IMG/VR virus record: IMGVR_UViG_3300032296_002405
Location: 1-64,000 of that record
Direction: 5' to 3' (one strand)
Length of the DNA: 64,000 nucleotides
Origin: a virus
Shown here: positions 49,526 to 57,502 of the stretch, piece after piece
Position numbering within the stretch: the stretch's first letter is position 1
Layout of the letters: the number at the start of each line of letters is the position of its first letter
The notes under the pieces: generated by a model
Databases searched by the model: none
What the model was told of the DNA's origin: nothing
The model's input: only the letters and a program-made list of their open reading frames with translations
Position numbers and translations under genes: made by a program

Positions 49526-50019
49526 ACCTTACACCTCACTTCACTTTAAAGGAGCTTACTGATAGTCCTACGGCTAAGGCGAAGGGTATTGACAATACTC
49601 CTACGGCAGAGCATTTGGCTAACATGAAATATGTATGCGAAAAGATTCTTGAACCAACTAGAGCGTTTTTCGGCAAGCCTGTTCAAGTGAACAGTTCGTA
49701 CAGATCGCCTGCTCTGAACCGTGCTGTTGGTGGGAGTTCTACCTCTCAGCATGTTAACGGTGAAGCGGTTGATTTTGAGATACCCGGTATTTCAAACAAG
49801 ACTGTTGCCGATTGGGTTTCCGAGAACTTGGAGTTTGACCAAATCATATTGGAGTTCTTTAAGCCTGAAGAGGGCGTTAACTCCGGATGGGTGCATGTTT
49901 CGTTGAAAAAGAGTGGTAATAGAAAGCAGAAGTTGGTGGCATTGAAGGATGGAAGCAAGACTGTATATAAGCCTGTAACTGATTTTGACCCAAACAACGA
50001 CTATGAACAATACAGATAA
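49522..50019 (+). CDS. M15-type peptidase endolysin
   Basis: 165 residues. LTPHFTLKELTDSPTA starts the family; SSYRSPALNRAVGG, H77 in SQHVNGEAVDFE, D84, and H125 in WVHV give the zinc-binding site of M15 (D-Ala-D-Ala carboxypeptidase-like) enzymes. It should cut the peptide part of murein at lysis. No signal sequence, so export depends on a holin; a holin-like gene follows immediately. Confidence 0.85.
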   Translation: MNLTPHFTLKELTDSPTAKAKGIDNTPTAEHLANMKYVCEKILEPTRAFFGKPVQVNSSYRSPALNRAVGGSSTSQHVNGEAVDFEIPGISNKTVADWVSENLEFDQIILEFFKPEEGVNSGWVHVSLKKSGNRKQKLVALKDGSKTVYKPVTDFDPNNDYEQYR

Positions 50020-50272
50020 GATGATAAATTTCCTTGGCAGCCTACTTGTATTGGGTGTGGCTATCGGCATATTCATAATGCTGATGAGTACGGTCATGCC
50101 TGATGAGAACAGGGAGTTGCTTATTGCATTCGTTTCGGTACTGTTCGGAGCGATGTCCGGTTCTTTGAAAAAGATAACCGGTGATGAGAGTTTACTTATC
50201 GATGAATTGTCAAGGAAGAACAAGGAATTGGAGGAGAAACTTAGTAAAATGACACCAAAGGATGAACAGTAA
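50003..50272 (+). CDS. Holin-like membrane protein
   Basis: 89 residues from ATG 50003 (MNNTDKMINFLG...). Two transmembrane helices (LGSLLVLGVAIGIFIMLMS; LLIAFVSVLFGAMSGSL) and a charged C-terminal coiled helix (SRKNKELEEKLSKM). It overlaps the endolysin gene, the usual place for a holin. Confidence 0.65.
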   Translation: MNNTDKMINFLGSLLVLGVAIGIFIMLMSTVMPDENRELLIAFVSVLFGAMSGSLKKITGDESLLIDELSRKNKELEEKLSKMTPKDEQ

Positions 50273-50555
50273 GGTTTCCATAGGCATAATAGTTGTGGCT
50301 GTTGTTGGACTGCTTTCTTTCATGGTTTCCGTGATTCAGGATTTCAATGAGGCAAGTTTTGTCCGTAGTAGTGGTATGGTTACTGCTAAGGATAGTTTGT
50401 TATCAGCCAGACTTGATTCATTGTATGCCAAGGATTCCATTCTTACGGCTATGGTTTTAGAACAGAATAAGAAAATCGAATCAATGGGTAATTCCATTGT
50501 CAATATAAAAAGCAACATAACCACCATTGGTAAAATAATAACCGAAAACAAATGA
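50262..50555 (+). CDS. Single-pass membrane protein, spanin-like
   Basis: 97 residues: a transmembrane helix (IGIIVVAVVGLLSFMVSV) followed by an extracytoplasmic helix with heptad-like repeats (DSLLSARLDSLYAKDSIL, MGNSIVNIKSNITTIGKI). It follows the holin-like gene by overlap. A second possible inner spanin. Confidence 0.6.
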   Translation: MNSKVSIGIIVVAVVGLLSFMVSVIQDFNEASFVRSSGMVTAKDSLLSARLDSLYAKDSILTAMVLEQNKKIESMGNSIVNIKSNITTIGKIITENK

Positions 50556-51055
50556 AAAACGAACCTAAAGTACGCACCAAGGTACTCACACGCCGAGGTG
50601 GAGATATTGTAAAAACTAAGACCGTAACCAAGGGTGACGGCATGAAGCGTGTTGAAAGAACCAAGACCAAGATTGGTCAGGCTGGTGTTTATACAGGCAA
50701 GTCTGTTGTTGAAAAAGGTCCGATGGGCAAGTCAATGACCGGCTCTTTCTCTTATAAATCAAAGGATGGCGGGTCATATGGTGGTGCTATCGAGAAGATA
50801 AAAGCTGGTGGTATGAAGACCAAGCGTACCAGTTCATATGATACATTCAGCGAACCCGCTGCTACATATACCATGAGTGGTGGAAAAAAGGTTAATGTAC
50901 CTGCTTACACCTCCACTGATAAGACCAGTATGGTTAAGAGAAAGGGTATGGGTATGAAGTCAAAAGTTGTCAAAAGAACAATGGGCGAGAGTTACGATGC
51001 CTATGGCAACAAGGTTCCTTCAAGAACGATTATTAAATCCAAAAAATCTAAATAA
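50552..51055 (+). CDS. Basic Gly/Lys-rich protein, probably virion-associated
   Basis: 167 residues with many short repeats of basic and threonine residues (TKTVTKGDGMKRVERTKTK; GGMKTKRTSS; KRKGMGMKSKVVKRT). Low complexity, no catalytic motif. With the next four genes it forms a run of basic proteins before the scaffold and capsid genes; such proteins may sit in the head or bind DNA. Confidence 0.5.
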   Translation: MKNEPKVRTKVLTRRGGDIVKTKTVTKGDGMKRVERTKTKIGQAGVYTGKSVVEKGPMGKSMTGSFSYKSKDGGSYGGAIEKIKAGGMKTKRTSSYDTFSEPAATYTMSGGKKVNVPAYTSTDKTSMVKRKGMGMKSKVVKRTMGESYDAYGNKVPSRTIIKSKKSK

Positions 51056-51056
51056 C

Positions 51057-51428
51057 ATGGCATACGGAACAAACAAGAAAAAGGCTGTTGCTAAACCCAA
51101 GCCTAAGGCTCAACCAAAGCCCAAGAAGGGTTATATTGAATCATACATGGATCTTCCTATGTCTGAAAAGATTATGAAGGCTCCAGGTTATATTGTTGGT
51201 GCGCCTATCATGGCTGGCAAGGCTCTTGGTGAAAAGGCTTCTCAAATTAAGTCTGATTATGAAAAGGGCAAAAGAATGCGTTTGCGTGAGGAGTATAAGG
51301 CTGCTGGTGGCAAGACCATCCGTGAAAAAATATCAGAAGCTAAAAAGATTTATGAGCAAATGCAGAAATCAAAGAAGACTGCACCTAAGGCTCCAGTTAA
51401 AAAAGCACCTATTAAAAAATCTAAATAA
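51057..51428 (+). CDS. Basic lysine-rich protein
   Basis: 123 residues from ATG 51057. Both ends are Lys/Pro/Ala-rich (KKKAVAKPKPKAQPKPKKG; APKAPVKKAPIKKSK), histone-H1-like in composition, with a helical middle (MRLREEYKAAGGKTIREKI). Likely nucleic-acid binding. Confidence 0.55.
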   Translation: MAYGTNKKKAVAKPKPKAQPKPKKGYIESYMDLPMSEKIMKAPGYIVGAPIMAGKALGEKASQIKSDYEKGKRMRLREEYKAAGGKTIREKISEAKKIYEQMQKSKKTAPKAPVKKAPIKKSK

Positions 51429-51429
51429 C

Positions 51430-51531
51430 ATGAAATCAAACTGCTCATCCAAGAACATGCCAGCACCGAAGCCAACCAAGGCAAAGCGTAGCGGATATCC
51501 TAAGTTGTCTCCTCGTAGGGGTAATAAGTAA
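51430..51531 (+). CDS. Very small basic protein
   Basis: 33 residues (MKSNCSSKNMPAPKPTKAKR..., ending LSPRRGNK). The start follows the previous stop by one base and its stop overlaps the next start. Short, but the tight packing and basic composition match its neighbours. Confidence 0.45.
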   Translation: MKSNCSSKNMPAPKPTKAKRSGYPKLSPRRGNK

Positions 51532-51671
51532 TGGCCAAGGTTAAAGCACAGACCGCCAGCAAATACAAGTCTCGACCCAAGGTCAAGCGGCCAGGTGTGC
51601 ATGCCAAGACCAAGAGTAGCCAGGTCAAGGGTTCCAAATTCTATCAGAAACTATCAAGAGGACAAGGATGA
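51531..51671 (+). CDS. Small basic conserved protein
   Basis: 46 residues (MAKVKAQTASKYKSRPKVKR..., ending FYQKLSRGQG). The pattern KRPGVHAKTKSSQVKGSKFY seems common beside capsid genes of Bacteroidota phages. Overlaps on both sides. Probably nucleic-acid binding; may be packaged. Confidence 0.55.
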   Translation: MAKVKAQTASKYKSRPKVKRPGVHAKTKSSQVKGSKFYQKLSRGQG

Positions 51672-51997
51672 TTCCAGATCGCATAAAGAACGCAATGGCC
51701 AAAGAGGGTCTGTCTGGGGTGAATAAGCCCAAGAAGACCCCATCCCATCCTACCAAGAAAGGTGTTGTGATGGCGAGCGAGGGTGGCAAGTACAAGCTCA
51801 TCAGGTTCGGTGACCAGAAGATGGGTCATAATTACTCACCTGAGGCTAGGAAGTCGTTCAAGGCTAGGCATGGCAAGAATATTGCAAAGGGCAAGATGTC
51901 TGCTGCGTATTGGGCTAATAAAAGTCTATGGTCTGGACCTACTGGTGATAAAAAAATGCCACCAAAAACTCAAAAGTATACTCGTGGATTAAAGTAA
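51668..51997 (+). CDS. Conserved basic phage protein
   Basis: 109 residues. The central block GGKYKLIRFGDQKMGHNYSP and KSFKARHGKNIAKGKMSAAY are strongly conserved in many marine and Bacteroidota phages, always near head genes and without known function. Starts by ATGA overlap. Confidence 0.6.
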   Translation: MIPDRIKNAMAKEGLSGVNKPKKTPSHPTKKGVVMASEGGKYKLIRFGDQKMGHNYSPEARKSFKARHGKNIAKGKMSAAYWANKSLWSGPTGDKKMPPKTQKYTRGLK

Positions 51998-52001
51998 TTT
52001 A

Positions 52002-52481
52002 ATGGGAAAACGTAAAGATATAGTTAAAGAAAGGTTCTATAAAAAATGTCCAATATGTAACAAAGATCAATCTTATGGAAGATTAGATCATTTTAAAATG
52101 GCATTAAAGTCAAATTGGACTTGTGCAAAATGTGGCCAAATAAATAAGAAAGATATTAAATGGTATAACGACATTAGAATTTCTTGGTGGCAAAAAACAG
52201 AAAAGAATGCAAAATATAGAAATATTGATTTTCTAATTACGCCGAAATTTATTTGGGATTTATACTTAATACAAGACAAAAAGTGTGCTTTGACAAAATT
52301 AGATATAGGGTGGGCAAAAATTGGACAAAACCATACAGCTTCAATTGATAGGATTGATAGTTCAGTTGGGTATATTGAGGGAAATGTATGGTTAGTACAT
52401 AAAGATATAAATATGATGAAACAGTCTTTTGACGTAATTGATTTTATAGAATATTGTAAATTAGTTTCATATAATAATTAA
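52002..52481 (+). CDS. HNH-type homing endonuclease-like protein
   Basis: 159 residues, AT-rich and Lys/Asn/Ile-rich unlike all neighbours. N-terminal zinc-ribbon cysteines (KKCPICNKDQ, TCAKCGQI) and a C-terminal nuclease-like block (TASIDRIDSSVGYIEGNVWL) seen in many free-standing phage HNH enzymes. It is inserted cleanly between two conserved basic genes, overlapping the next start by one base. Confidence 0.75.
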   Translation: MGKRKDIVKERFYKKCPICNKDQSYGRLDHFKMALKSNWTCAKCGQINKKDIKWYNDIRISWWQKTEKNAKYRNIDFLITPKFIWDLYLIQDKKCALTKLDIGWAKIGQNHTASIDRIDSSVGYIEGNVWLVHKDINMMKQSFDVIDFIEYCKLVSYNN

Positions 52482-52873
52482 TGGCATCAGCTGTAAAGAA
52501 AGATCCCGCTAAATGGAAGCGGATAGTTGCCAGGGTTAAGGCCGGTACAAAAGGCGGAGACCCAGGCGAGTGGAGTGCGAGAAAGGCCCAACTTGCCGTA
52601 TCTTTGTATAAGAAATCGGGAGGGGGTTATGTGGGGCCTAAGAGTGAGACGAGCCTTTCCAAGTGGACCAAGCAGGATTGGACAACATCCAGCGGCAAGC
52701 CATCGGAAGGGAAAAGGAGATACCTACCCAAGGCGGCATGGTCTGCGTTGAGTCCATCTGAAAAGAGTGCGACCAACAAAGCCAAGGCTGAGGGAAACAA
52801 AAAGGGAAAACAATTCGTCAAGCAGCCAAAGTCAGTTGCTGCGAAGGTGAAGCGTTTTAGGAACGGGAGCTAA
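52481..52873 (+). CDS. DUF5872-like basic protein
   Basis: 130 residues. VKKDPAKWKRIVARVKAGTK, GEWSARKAQLAVSLYKKSGG and LSKWTKQDW are the hallmark of a small family found in phages and bacteria (DUF5872 in memory). Basic, probably nucleic-acid or virion associated. Function not known. Confidence 0.65.
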   Translation: MASAVKKDPAKWKRIVARVKAGTKGGDPGEWSARKAQLAVSLYKKSGGGYVGPKSETSLSKWTKQDWTTSSGKPSEGKRRYLPKAAWSALSPSEKSATNKAKAEGNKKGKQFVKQPKSVAAKVKRFRNGS

Positions 52874-52888
52874 CTTAAAAAACAAAAT

Positions 52889-53869
52889 ATGGAAGAGAAT
52901 CAAAACAATGATGTGGCGAACATGCCAAGTATTGGAAATCATTTAAGAAACATTGTATCACAACAGCAAGAATCTGCACCTACGCAGGAAACTGCTCCTG
53001 AGGCAGTTGAAAGTCAGCCGGAGCCGCAAGTCGAGTCGGTCCCACAGGTTGAATCCACTCCTGTCATGGAGTCGGAGCCTGATACCTCATGGCTTGACCT
53101 TCCTGCACAAGGTAGTGAGTCTGTTAAAAAGGATGAAGGTCCTAGCGCCGAAGAGAAGCTAAGGTTTTACGAGGCGTTGTTACAGGACAAGGAGGCTCAA
53201 CTTTTCATTGAGGCGAAGAAGGCCGGGAAGTCCTTGCTGGACATATCAAAGGAATATCAAGTGATTGACTATGACAAGATGAGTGCTGAGGACCTGGCTA
53301 AACACTATGGGCAGCACCTTGGTCTTAGTGAAGATCAGATAGAGGAGTCGATAGACAGCATATCGTCTATGAATCCGATTCAGAAGTTTGAAATGACTAA
53401 CTCTTGGAAGGAGAAGCTTAATGCGGTTCAGGCTGGCAAGATTGAACAACTTGCTGGGAACTACAAGCAATCCTATGAGGAGCAGGCGTGGATACTTCAA
53501 AAGGCTTCCTCCGATTTGGAGCGGGAGGCGGCTACAATAGTGGACAAGGAGATATTCTCCACGAAGTTTACCCAGAAGGATGCTGAGGATTTTAAGAGTT
53601 TTGTACAAAACTTCAACACACTCAACTCTGACGGAACTTTGAACATGGCTGCGATGAAACAATATTGGATAGGGACGAAGATTTCGGCCATCCAAAAGGC
53701 TAATTTCGCAAGAGGTGCTTCAGAGGGAAGGAAGGAGATCCTGAAGGAGATTCATCGTCCAAGTGATTCAAGCTCCGTTGCAACCAAGTTGCCAGAAGTA
53801 AAGTCTAACCAATCCGACGCAGAGAAGGCTCAAAAAGCATTGAGGGCCATGATGTCGGGAAAATTCTAA
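52889..53869 (+). CDS. Scaffold-like protein
   Basis: 326 residues. A Gln/Glu/Pro-rich unordered start (residues 10-75), an acidic helical centre (EKLRFYEALLQDKEAQLFIE) and a helical end (DAEKAQKALRAMMSGKF). Acidic, helical, located directly before the capsid gene: the classic place and shape of a scaffolding protein that is removed after head assembly. No protease motif is seen. Confidence 0.65.
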   Translation: MEENQNNDVANMPSIGNHLRNIVSQQQESAPTQETAPEAVESQPEPQVESVPQVESTPVMESEPDTSWLDLPAQGSESVKKDEGPSAEEKLRFYEALLQDKEAQLFIEAKKAGKSLLDISKEYQVIDYDKMSAEDLAKHYGQHLGLSEDQIEESIDSISSMNPIQKFEMTNSWKEKLNAVQAGKIEQLAGNYKQSYEEQAWILQKASSDLEREAATIVDKEIFSTKFTQKDAEDFKSFVQNFNTLNSDGTLNMAAMKQYWIGTKISAIQKANFARGASEGRKEILKEIHRPSDSSSVATKLPEVKSNQSDAEKAQKALRAMMSGKF

Positions 53870-53891
53870 CTTAATTTAACAATCTAAAAAA

Positions 53892-55253
53892 ATGATTACA
53901 CCAAATAACCCCCAATATAACCCGTTGTTCGCTACGATTGTGAACAACCGTAACTGGGCGTCCGGAGTACAAGATCTCGCCCGTGGTTGGGCCAAGCCGT
54001 TGATGCTTGTTGACGCTTTGAACCCATCCGGTTCTTATTCAATCGAAGGTCCTGATGGACAGTTGCGCGTTGCTTTCCAACCCCGTCAAGAGGTTGTTGC
54101 AACCGTTGCTACCGTTACACAGTCAGGTGCTAACCTGGTTGTTACCTGGGTTGATCCTACTTACAACGCCTTCCGTGAGAAGATGATTGTCCGTGATTCA
54201 AACGGTAACCAAGCTTATGTATTGGCTGCTGCTCCCGGTACTGTTACCTTGGCTCCTGCCACCAACCCTGCTGCTCTTGTAGCTGCTTCTCACTTCGTTG
54301 CTGGTCGCAGCGTATTGGAGATGGGTTCTGGTTCCGGTAACCACTACTCTACTGGAGTAACCAACCTGTACAAGGAGAACTCTGTCCGTTACAACTGGAC
54401 TGCTGTTACCCGTGAGTCTTTCACCATGAGCCGTCGTGAGAAGTTCATCAGCTACAAGTTCGATGAGACTTTCTACTCTTACACTCAAGGTGAATTGGAC
54501 ATGATCCAGCGCTTCATGAAGAACAAGGTTAAGAACATGTTCTACTCTGAGCCTGGTCAGTTCGTATCTCCTACTGAAGGTACTGTTAACCGTTACGAAG
54601 GTCTTCGTGCCGCTGTGCGTAACCAGGGTGGTTCTTTCACTTCATCCACTACATTGTTGACTCAAGCCGGTTTCGAGTCTTTGCTTGATTTCATGGCTAT
54701 CAACGATCCTGCTCAAGAGCAGAACTATTTGTGGATCGGTGGCCGTCGTGCTTGGGCCAGAATCAACGACCTTTATGGTGGTGCTAACATCCAGTTCACC
54801 GTTTCCAAAGCTGTCATCAACGGTAACGAATTGAACTTCGATGTAACACAAGCTACCATCAACGGTGTTACCATCAAGTTTATGGTTATGTCCATCTTTG
54901 ATGATGTTTACTCTTTCCCAACCATTTCCACTATCGCTGGTGCTGGTTACAAAGAGTCTAACACCTTCTGTATCCTTAACCTGAACCCTGTTCCAAACAA
55001 GCTTGGCGGAATGATTCCTTCGGTTCGTAAGTTCCACTTCGGTTCATCTGATTTGACCGGTGGTGCTGAGACCTTGTATCGTTTCATCCCAGGTATGGTT
55101 GGCCCTGGAACTACCAACTCCACCGGTGGTGGCATGTTGAACGGTTACCAGATGGGTGCTTCCGCTACTGACGGTGGACAGTTCGAGATCCTCGAAGACG
55201 CTGGTGTTGACTTCACTGCTGACGCTTGCGTATGGTGGGAACTTGCCGCTTAA
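53892..55253 (+). CDS. Major capsid protein
   Basis: 453 residues. The position after a scaffold-like gene, the size, and the beta-rich body with an N-arm-like start (ITPNNPQYNPLFATIVNNRN) fit HK97-fold capsid proteins of Bacteroidota phages. Codons are strongly biased to a few choices (GCT, GTT, AAC, AAG, CGT), unlike neighbours, as in very highly expressed genes. The leader is A-rich (TCTAAAAAAATG), with no Shine-Dalgarno, as usual in this host group. Confidence 0.75.
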   Translation: MITPNNPQYNPLFATIVNNRNWASGVQDLARGWAKPLMLVDALNPSGSYSIEGPDGQLRVAFQPRQEVVATVATVTQSGANLVVTWVDPTYNAFREKMIVRDSNGNQAYVLAAAPGTVTLAPATNPAALVAASHFVAGRSVLEMGSGSGNHYSTGVTNLYKENSVRYNWTAVTRESFTMSRREKFISYKFDETFYSYTQGELDMIQRFMKNKVKNMFYSEPGQFVSPTEGTVNRYEGLRAAVRNQGGSFTSSTTLLTQAGFESLLDFMAINDPAQEQNYLWIGGRRAWARINDLYGGANIQFTVSKAVINGNELNFDVTQATINGVTIKFMVMSIFDDVYSFPTISTIAGAGYKESNTFCILNLNPVPNKLGGMIPSVRKFHFGSSDLTGGAETLYRFIPGMVGPGTTNSTGGGMLNGYQMGASATDGGQFEILEDAGVDFTADACVWWELAA

Positions 55254-55288
55254 TCTTAATTAATTAACCTTTAAAAAAAATCTAAAAC

Positions 55289-56029
55289 ATGTCTATCGTA
55301 TCAACATATCCAAATAAGACCTACATCGTTGCCGATGTATACACAGCTACCTCTTGGGCTATGGCTGCTGGTGTTATCACTTGGAGTGACCCCCTTGCTA
55401 CACAAGGTCAGGTTATCACCAAGTACAACGCTATCACCAAGGCTAGCATCACTGCTGCCGTTGCTGAAACCCTACAGGTTACAACCTTGACCCCTGTTGC
55501 GGCAAACAACAGTGTGTATCAGTTCATCATCCAGCAGTACAACTTCAGTACTGGTAAGACCTACACAGGTACTTATACCTACACTACCGCTGCTTCCGGT
55601 GATACTGCTACCACTATCGGTGATGCGTTCCGTAGTCAAATCAACAATGACCAGAACATCAAGATTGCTGCCACTGGTACAACCACTTTGGTTCTGACCG
55701 CTGAAGCCGGATTCCCAGTGTTTACCGTGACTATCTTGCAAGTTGGTGGTGGTTTGACACAAGTTACCGGTACTCCTGGTGTAGTTGCAGTTGGTACTCC
55801 TGCTGCTTTGGCATTGCAAGGTATCACTGTAGGTGCTGCAAACACTTACACTACCGTTCACATTGAGTACTCTCCTGTTACAGGACAGAACATCAAGGAT
55901 GGTGTGTCAGTAGCAAGCGTACTGGATCTTTACCTTGAAGAGGGCGAAGCTGATTACGCAGCCGTATTGGCTGACATCACTGCCGACCTCGATGGTACTG
56001 ATGCAGCTGACGCTATCGCCATTATCTAA
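55289..56029 (+). CDS. Probable capsid decoration or head-fiber protein
   Basis: 246 residues, Ala/Thr/Val-rich and beta-rich (TGTYTYTTAASGDTATTIGD), with an acidic end (EEGEADYAAVLADITADLDG). It shares the A-rich leader and the extreme codon bias of the capsid gene, so it should be made in similar amounts. A strong terminator follows. It is probably a decoration or head-fiber protein. Confidence 0.6.
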   Translation: MSIVSTYPNKTYIVADVYTATSWAMAAGVITWSDPLATQGQVITKYNAITKASITAAVAETLQVTTLTPVAANNSVYQFIIQQYNFSTGKTYTGTYTYTTAASGDTATTIGDAFRSQINNDQNIKIAATGTTTLVLTAEAGFPVFTVTILQVGGGLTQVTGTPGVVAVGTPAALALQGITVGAANTYTTVHIEYSPVTGQNIKDGVSVASVLDLYLEEGEADYAAVLADITADLDGTDAADAIAII

Positions 56030-56052
56030 TCCCCGTTTCCTCCTTTGCGAAG

Positions 56053-56081
56053 ACCTCCCTGATTACCGGGAGGTTTTTTTT
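56053..56081 (+). terminator. Intrinsic terminator after the capsid operon
   Basis: ACCTCCC (56053-56059), an 8-base loop and GGGAGGT (56068-56074) followed by a run of T (56075-56081). A classic Rho-independent terminator that ends the capsid/decoration transcript. Confidence 0.85.
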
Positions 56082-56083
56082 AT

Positions 56084-56091
56084 TATATTTG
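56084..56091 (+). promoter_or_regulatory. Promoter directly after the terminator
   Basis: TATATTTG (56084-56091) fits TAnnTTTG and lies 27 bases before the ATG at 56119. The upstream T-run occupies the place of a -33 box. It re-starts transcription for the next gene. Confidence 0.55.
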
Positions 56092-56118
56092 CCGATGTAA
56101 CGTCTAAACTGTACTAAC

Positions 56119-57405
56119 ATGAAAGAAAAGCTCAGAATTACGAGCAAACTCCAAAACACGGAGTTTGTCGCACAAACCATCATTAATGGCACATGGTATG
56201 TCCTTACAGAGGACTTCATCATGATGACCTCTGCGGAATTTGAAACCAATCCGCAGTACCGAAACATGGATATCCTTCGCGTCAAGTTCACTCCCTTGAA
56301 CAAAACATGGGAGTTTGAATATGACACCGAGGACAAGCCGCTTCCTCCACGTCCCAAGTTCGACGAGAACAATCCGGACACATACGAGGAAATGAACCAA
56401 TACGAACAATTGCGTGAGATGAATGAGATGAACAGGCGCAAGCGTATCGCTGTGCGTGAGTTCTTTTCCCGTCATATGCAGTTGGAGCATGGAACCGATT
56501 TCCAAAACGGACACGCTCCAAGTACCGAGCCTATCGGAATCGTAGAGATTGTAACGCAAAGGTCTAGGTTAATGCACCTTGCGGATCGGAAGAAAACGCA
56601 TGTGTTCACCATCGTTGATGGCATGACATGGCAGGAGCAGTATGATTTAGCTTTATACTATGCCCCCGAATTGGCCGGCAAGAGAAGGAGTGAGATTCTC
56701 CACGGCTTGATTGGTTTAAAGGGTATCGGAACAAGGGAATCCCATCTTGGTGGAAAGTTGTGGCAGAAAGCCTACAACGGTGTTATGACCTATGCCGATG
56801 ACTTCCTTGCCAATTACAGCAACAACCCAACCGTTGTTATGAAGATATATGTCAATAAGGCTATCGCATTGGGCATTATTGTAAAGAACACCAACGGATT
56901 GTACCTGCAAGGAAACACTTTCGTAGGTCGTGATTCGGATGATGCTGTGATATATTTCTCTAAGGATATTGATTCGTATGTGAATGTCGTACAGCCTGAG
57001 GTAAACCGCATGAGTAATCTTCCCGAAGATGATTTGAGGGATGAGAAGCTGGAGGCATACACCAAGAGCAAGTTCGCAACCAAGAAGCAGAACCAAGAAA
57101 GCACTGCATCTTTTAATGAGCATTACAAATTGCTGAAGAGAGACTATAAGGAACTCACGGGCAAGGAGGCTCCTAACAATATCAAGTACGAAGAAATCAA
57201 GGAAATCATCGAGGCTTTGAAAAACGAAGTATCTTTGGGTAAGTCACAAACCAAGGAGCTTCAGGATTCAGTAAACATAATTGATACACAAGACCTTGAA
57301 AAATTAAAAGAATATGCCAAGGAACTGGGTGTTCCTGGATATCAAGCTTATAAATCCGTATCGGCTTTGAAGGAGAAAATCAAGACGGTACTGGAAGTGG
57401 AATAA
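56119..57405 (+). CDS. Conserved phage protein with SAP-like C-terminus
   Basis: 428 residues. The first half is mixed and charged; the C-terminus (LEKLKEYAKELGVPGYQAY...SVSALKEKIKTVLE) resembles a HeH/SAP-type nucleic-acid-binding motif. It has its own promoter and terminator, so it is expressed separately from both the capsid and the connector genes. A virion cargo or assembly role is possible; unproved. Confidence 0.55.
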   Translation: MKEKLRITSKLQNTEFVAQTIINGTWYVLTEDFIMMTSAEFETNPQYRNMDILRVKFTPLNKTWEFEYDTEDKPLPPRPKFDENNPDTYEEMNQYEQLREMNEMNRRKRIAVREFFSRHMQLEHGTDFQNGHAPSTEPIGIVEIVTQRSRLMHLADRKKTHVFTIVDGMTWQEQYDLALYYAPELAGKRRSEILHGLIGLKGIGTRESHLGGKLWQKAYNGVMTYADDFLANYSNNPTVVMKIYVNKAIALGIIVKNTNGLYLQGNTFVGRDSDDAVIYFSKDIDSYVNVVQPEVNRMSNLPEDDLRDEKLEAYTKSKFATKKQNQESTASFNEHYKLLKRDYKELTGKEAPNNIKYEEIKEIIEALKNEVSLGKSQTKELQDSVNIIDTQDLEKLKEYAKELGVPGYQAYKSVSALKEKIKTVLEVE

Positions 57406-57426
57406 GTTGTTTGATTGTTTAGTTTG

Positions 57427-57457
57427 CCCCCTTGGTGTTTGGCCGAGGGGGTTTTTT
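57427..57457 (+). terminator. Intrinsic terminator
   Basis: CCCCCTTGG (57427-57435), a 7-base loop and CCGAGGGGG (57443-57451, one G-T pair), then six T (57452-57457). Strong Rho-independent terminator of the preceding single-gene unit. Confidence 0.85.
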
Positions 57458-57490
57458 ATTGGAAATGAGGCATAATGGCTATGTGTTACC

Positions 57491-57498
57491 TATTTTTG
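57491..57498 (+). promoter_or_regulatory. -7 box four bases before the connector operon
   Basis: TATTTTTG fits TAnnTTTG; the ATG at 57503 follows after 4 bases, predicting a leaderless mRNA. No -33 TTG is found at the usual distance. Confidence 0.55.
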
Positions 57499-57502
57499 TA
57501 CT

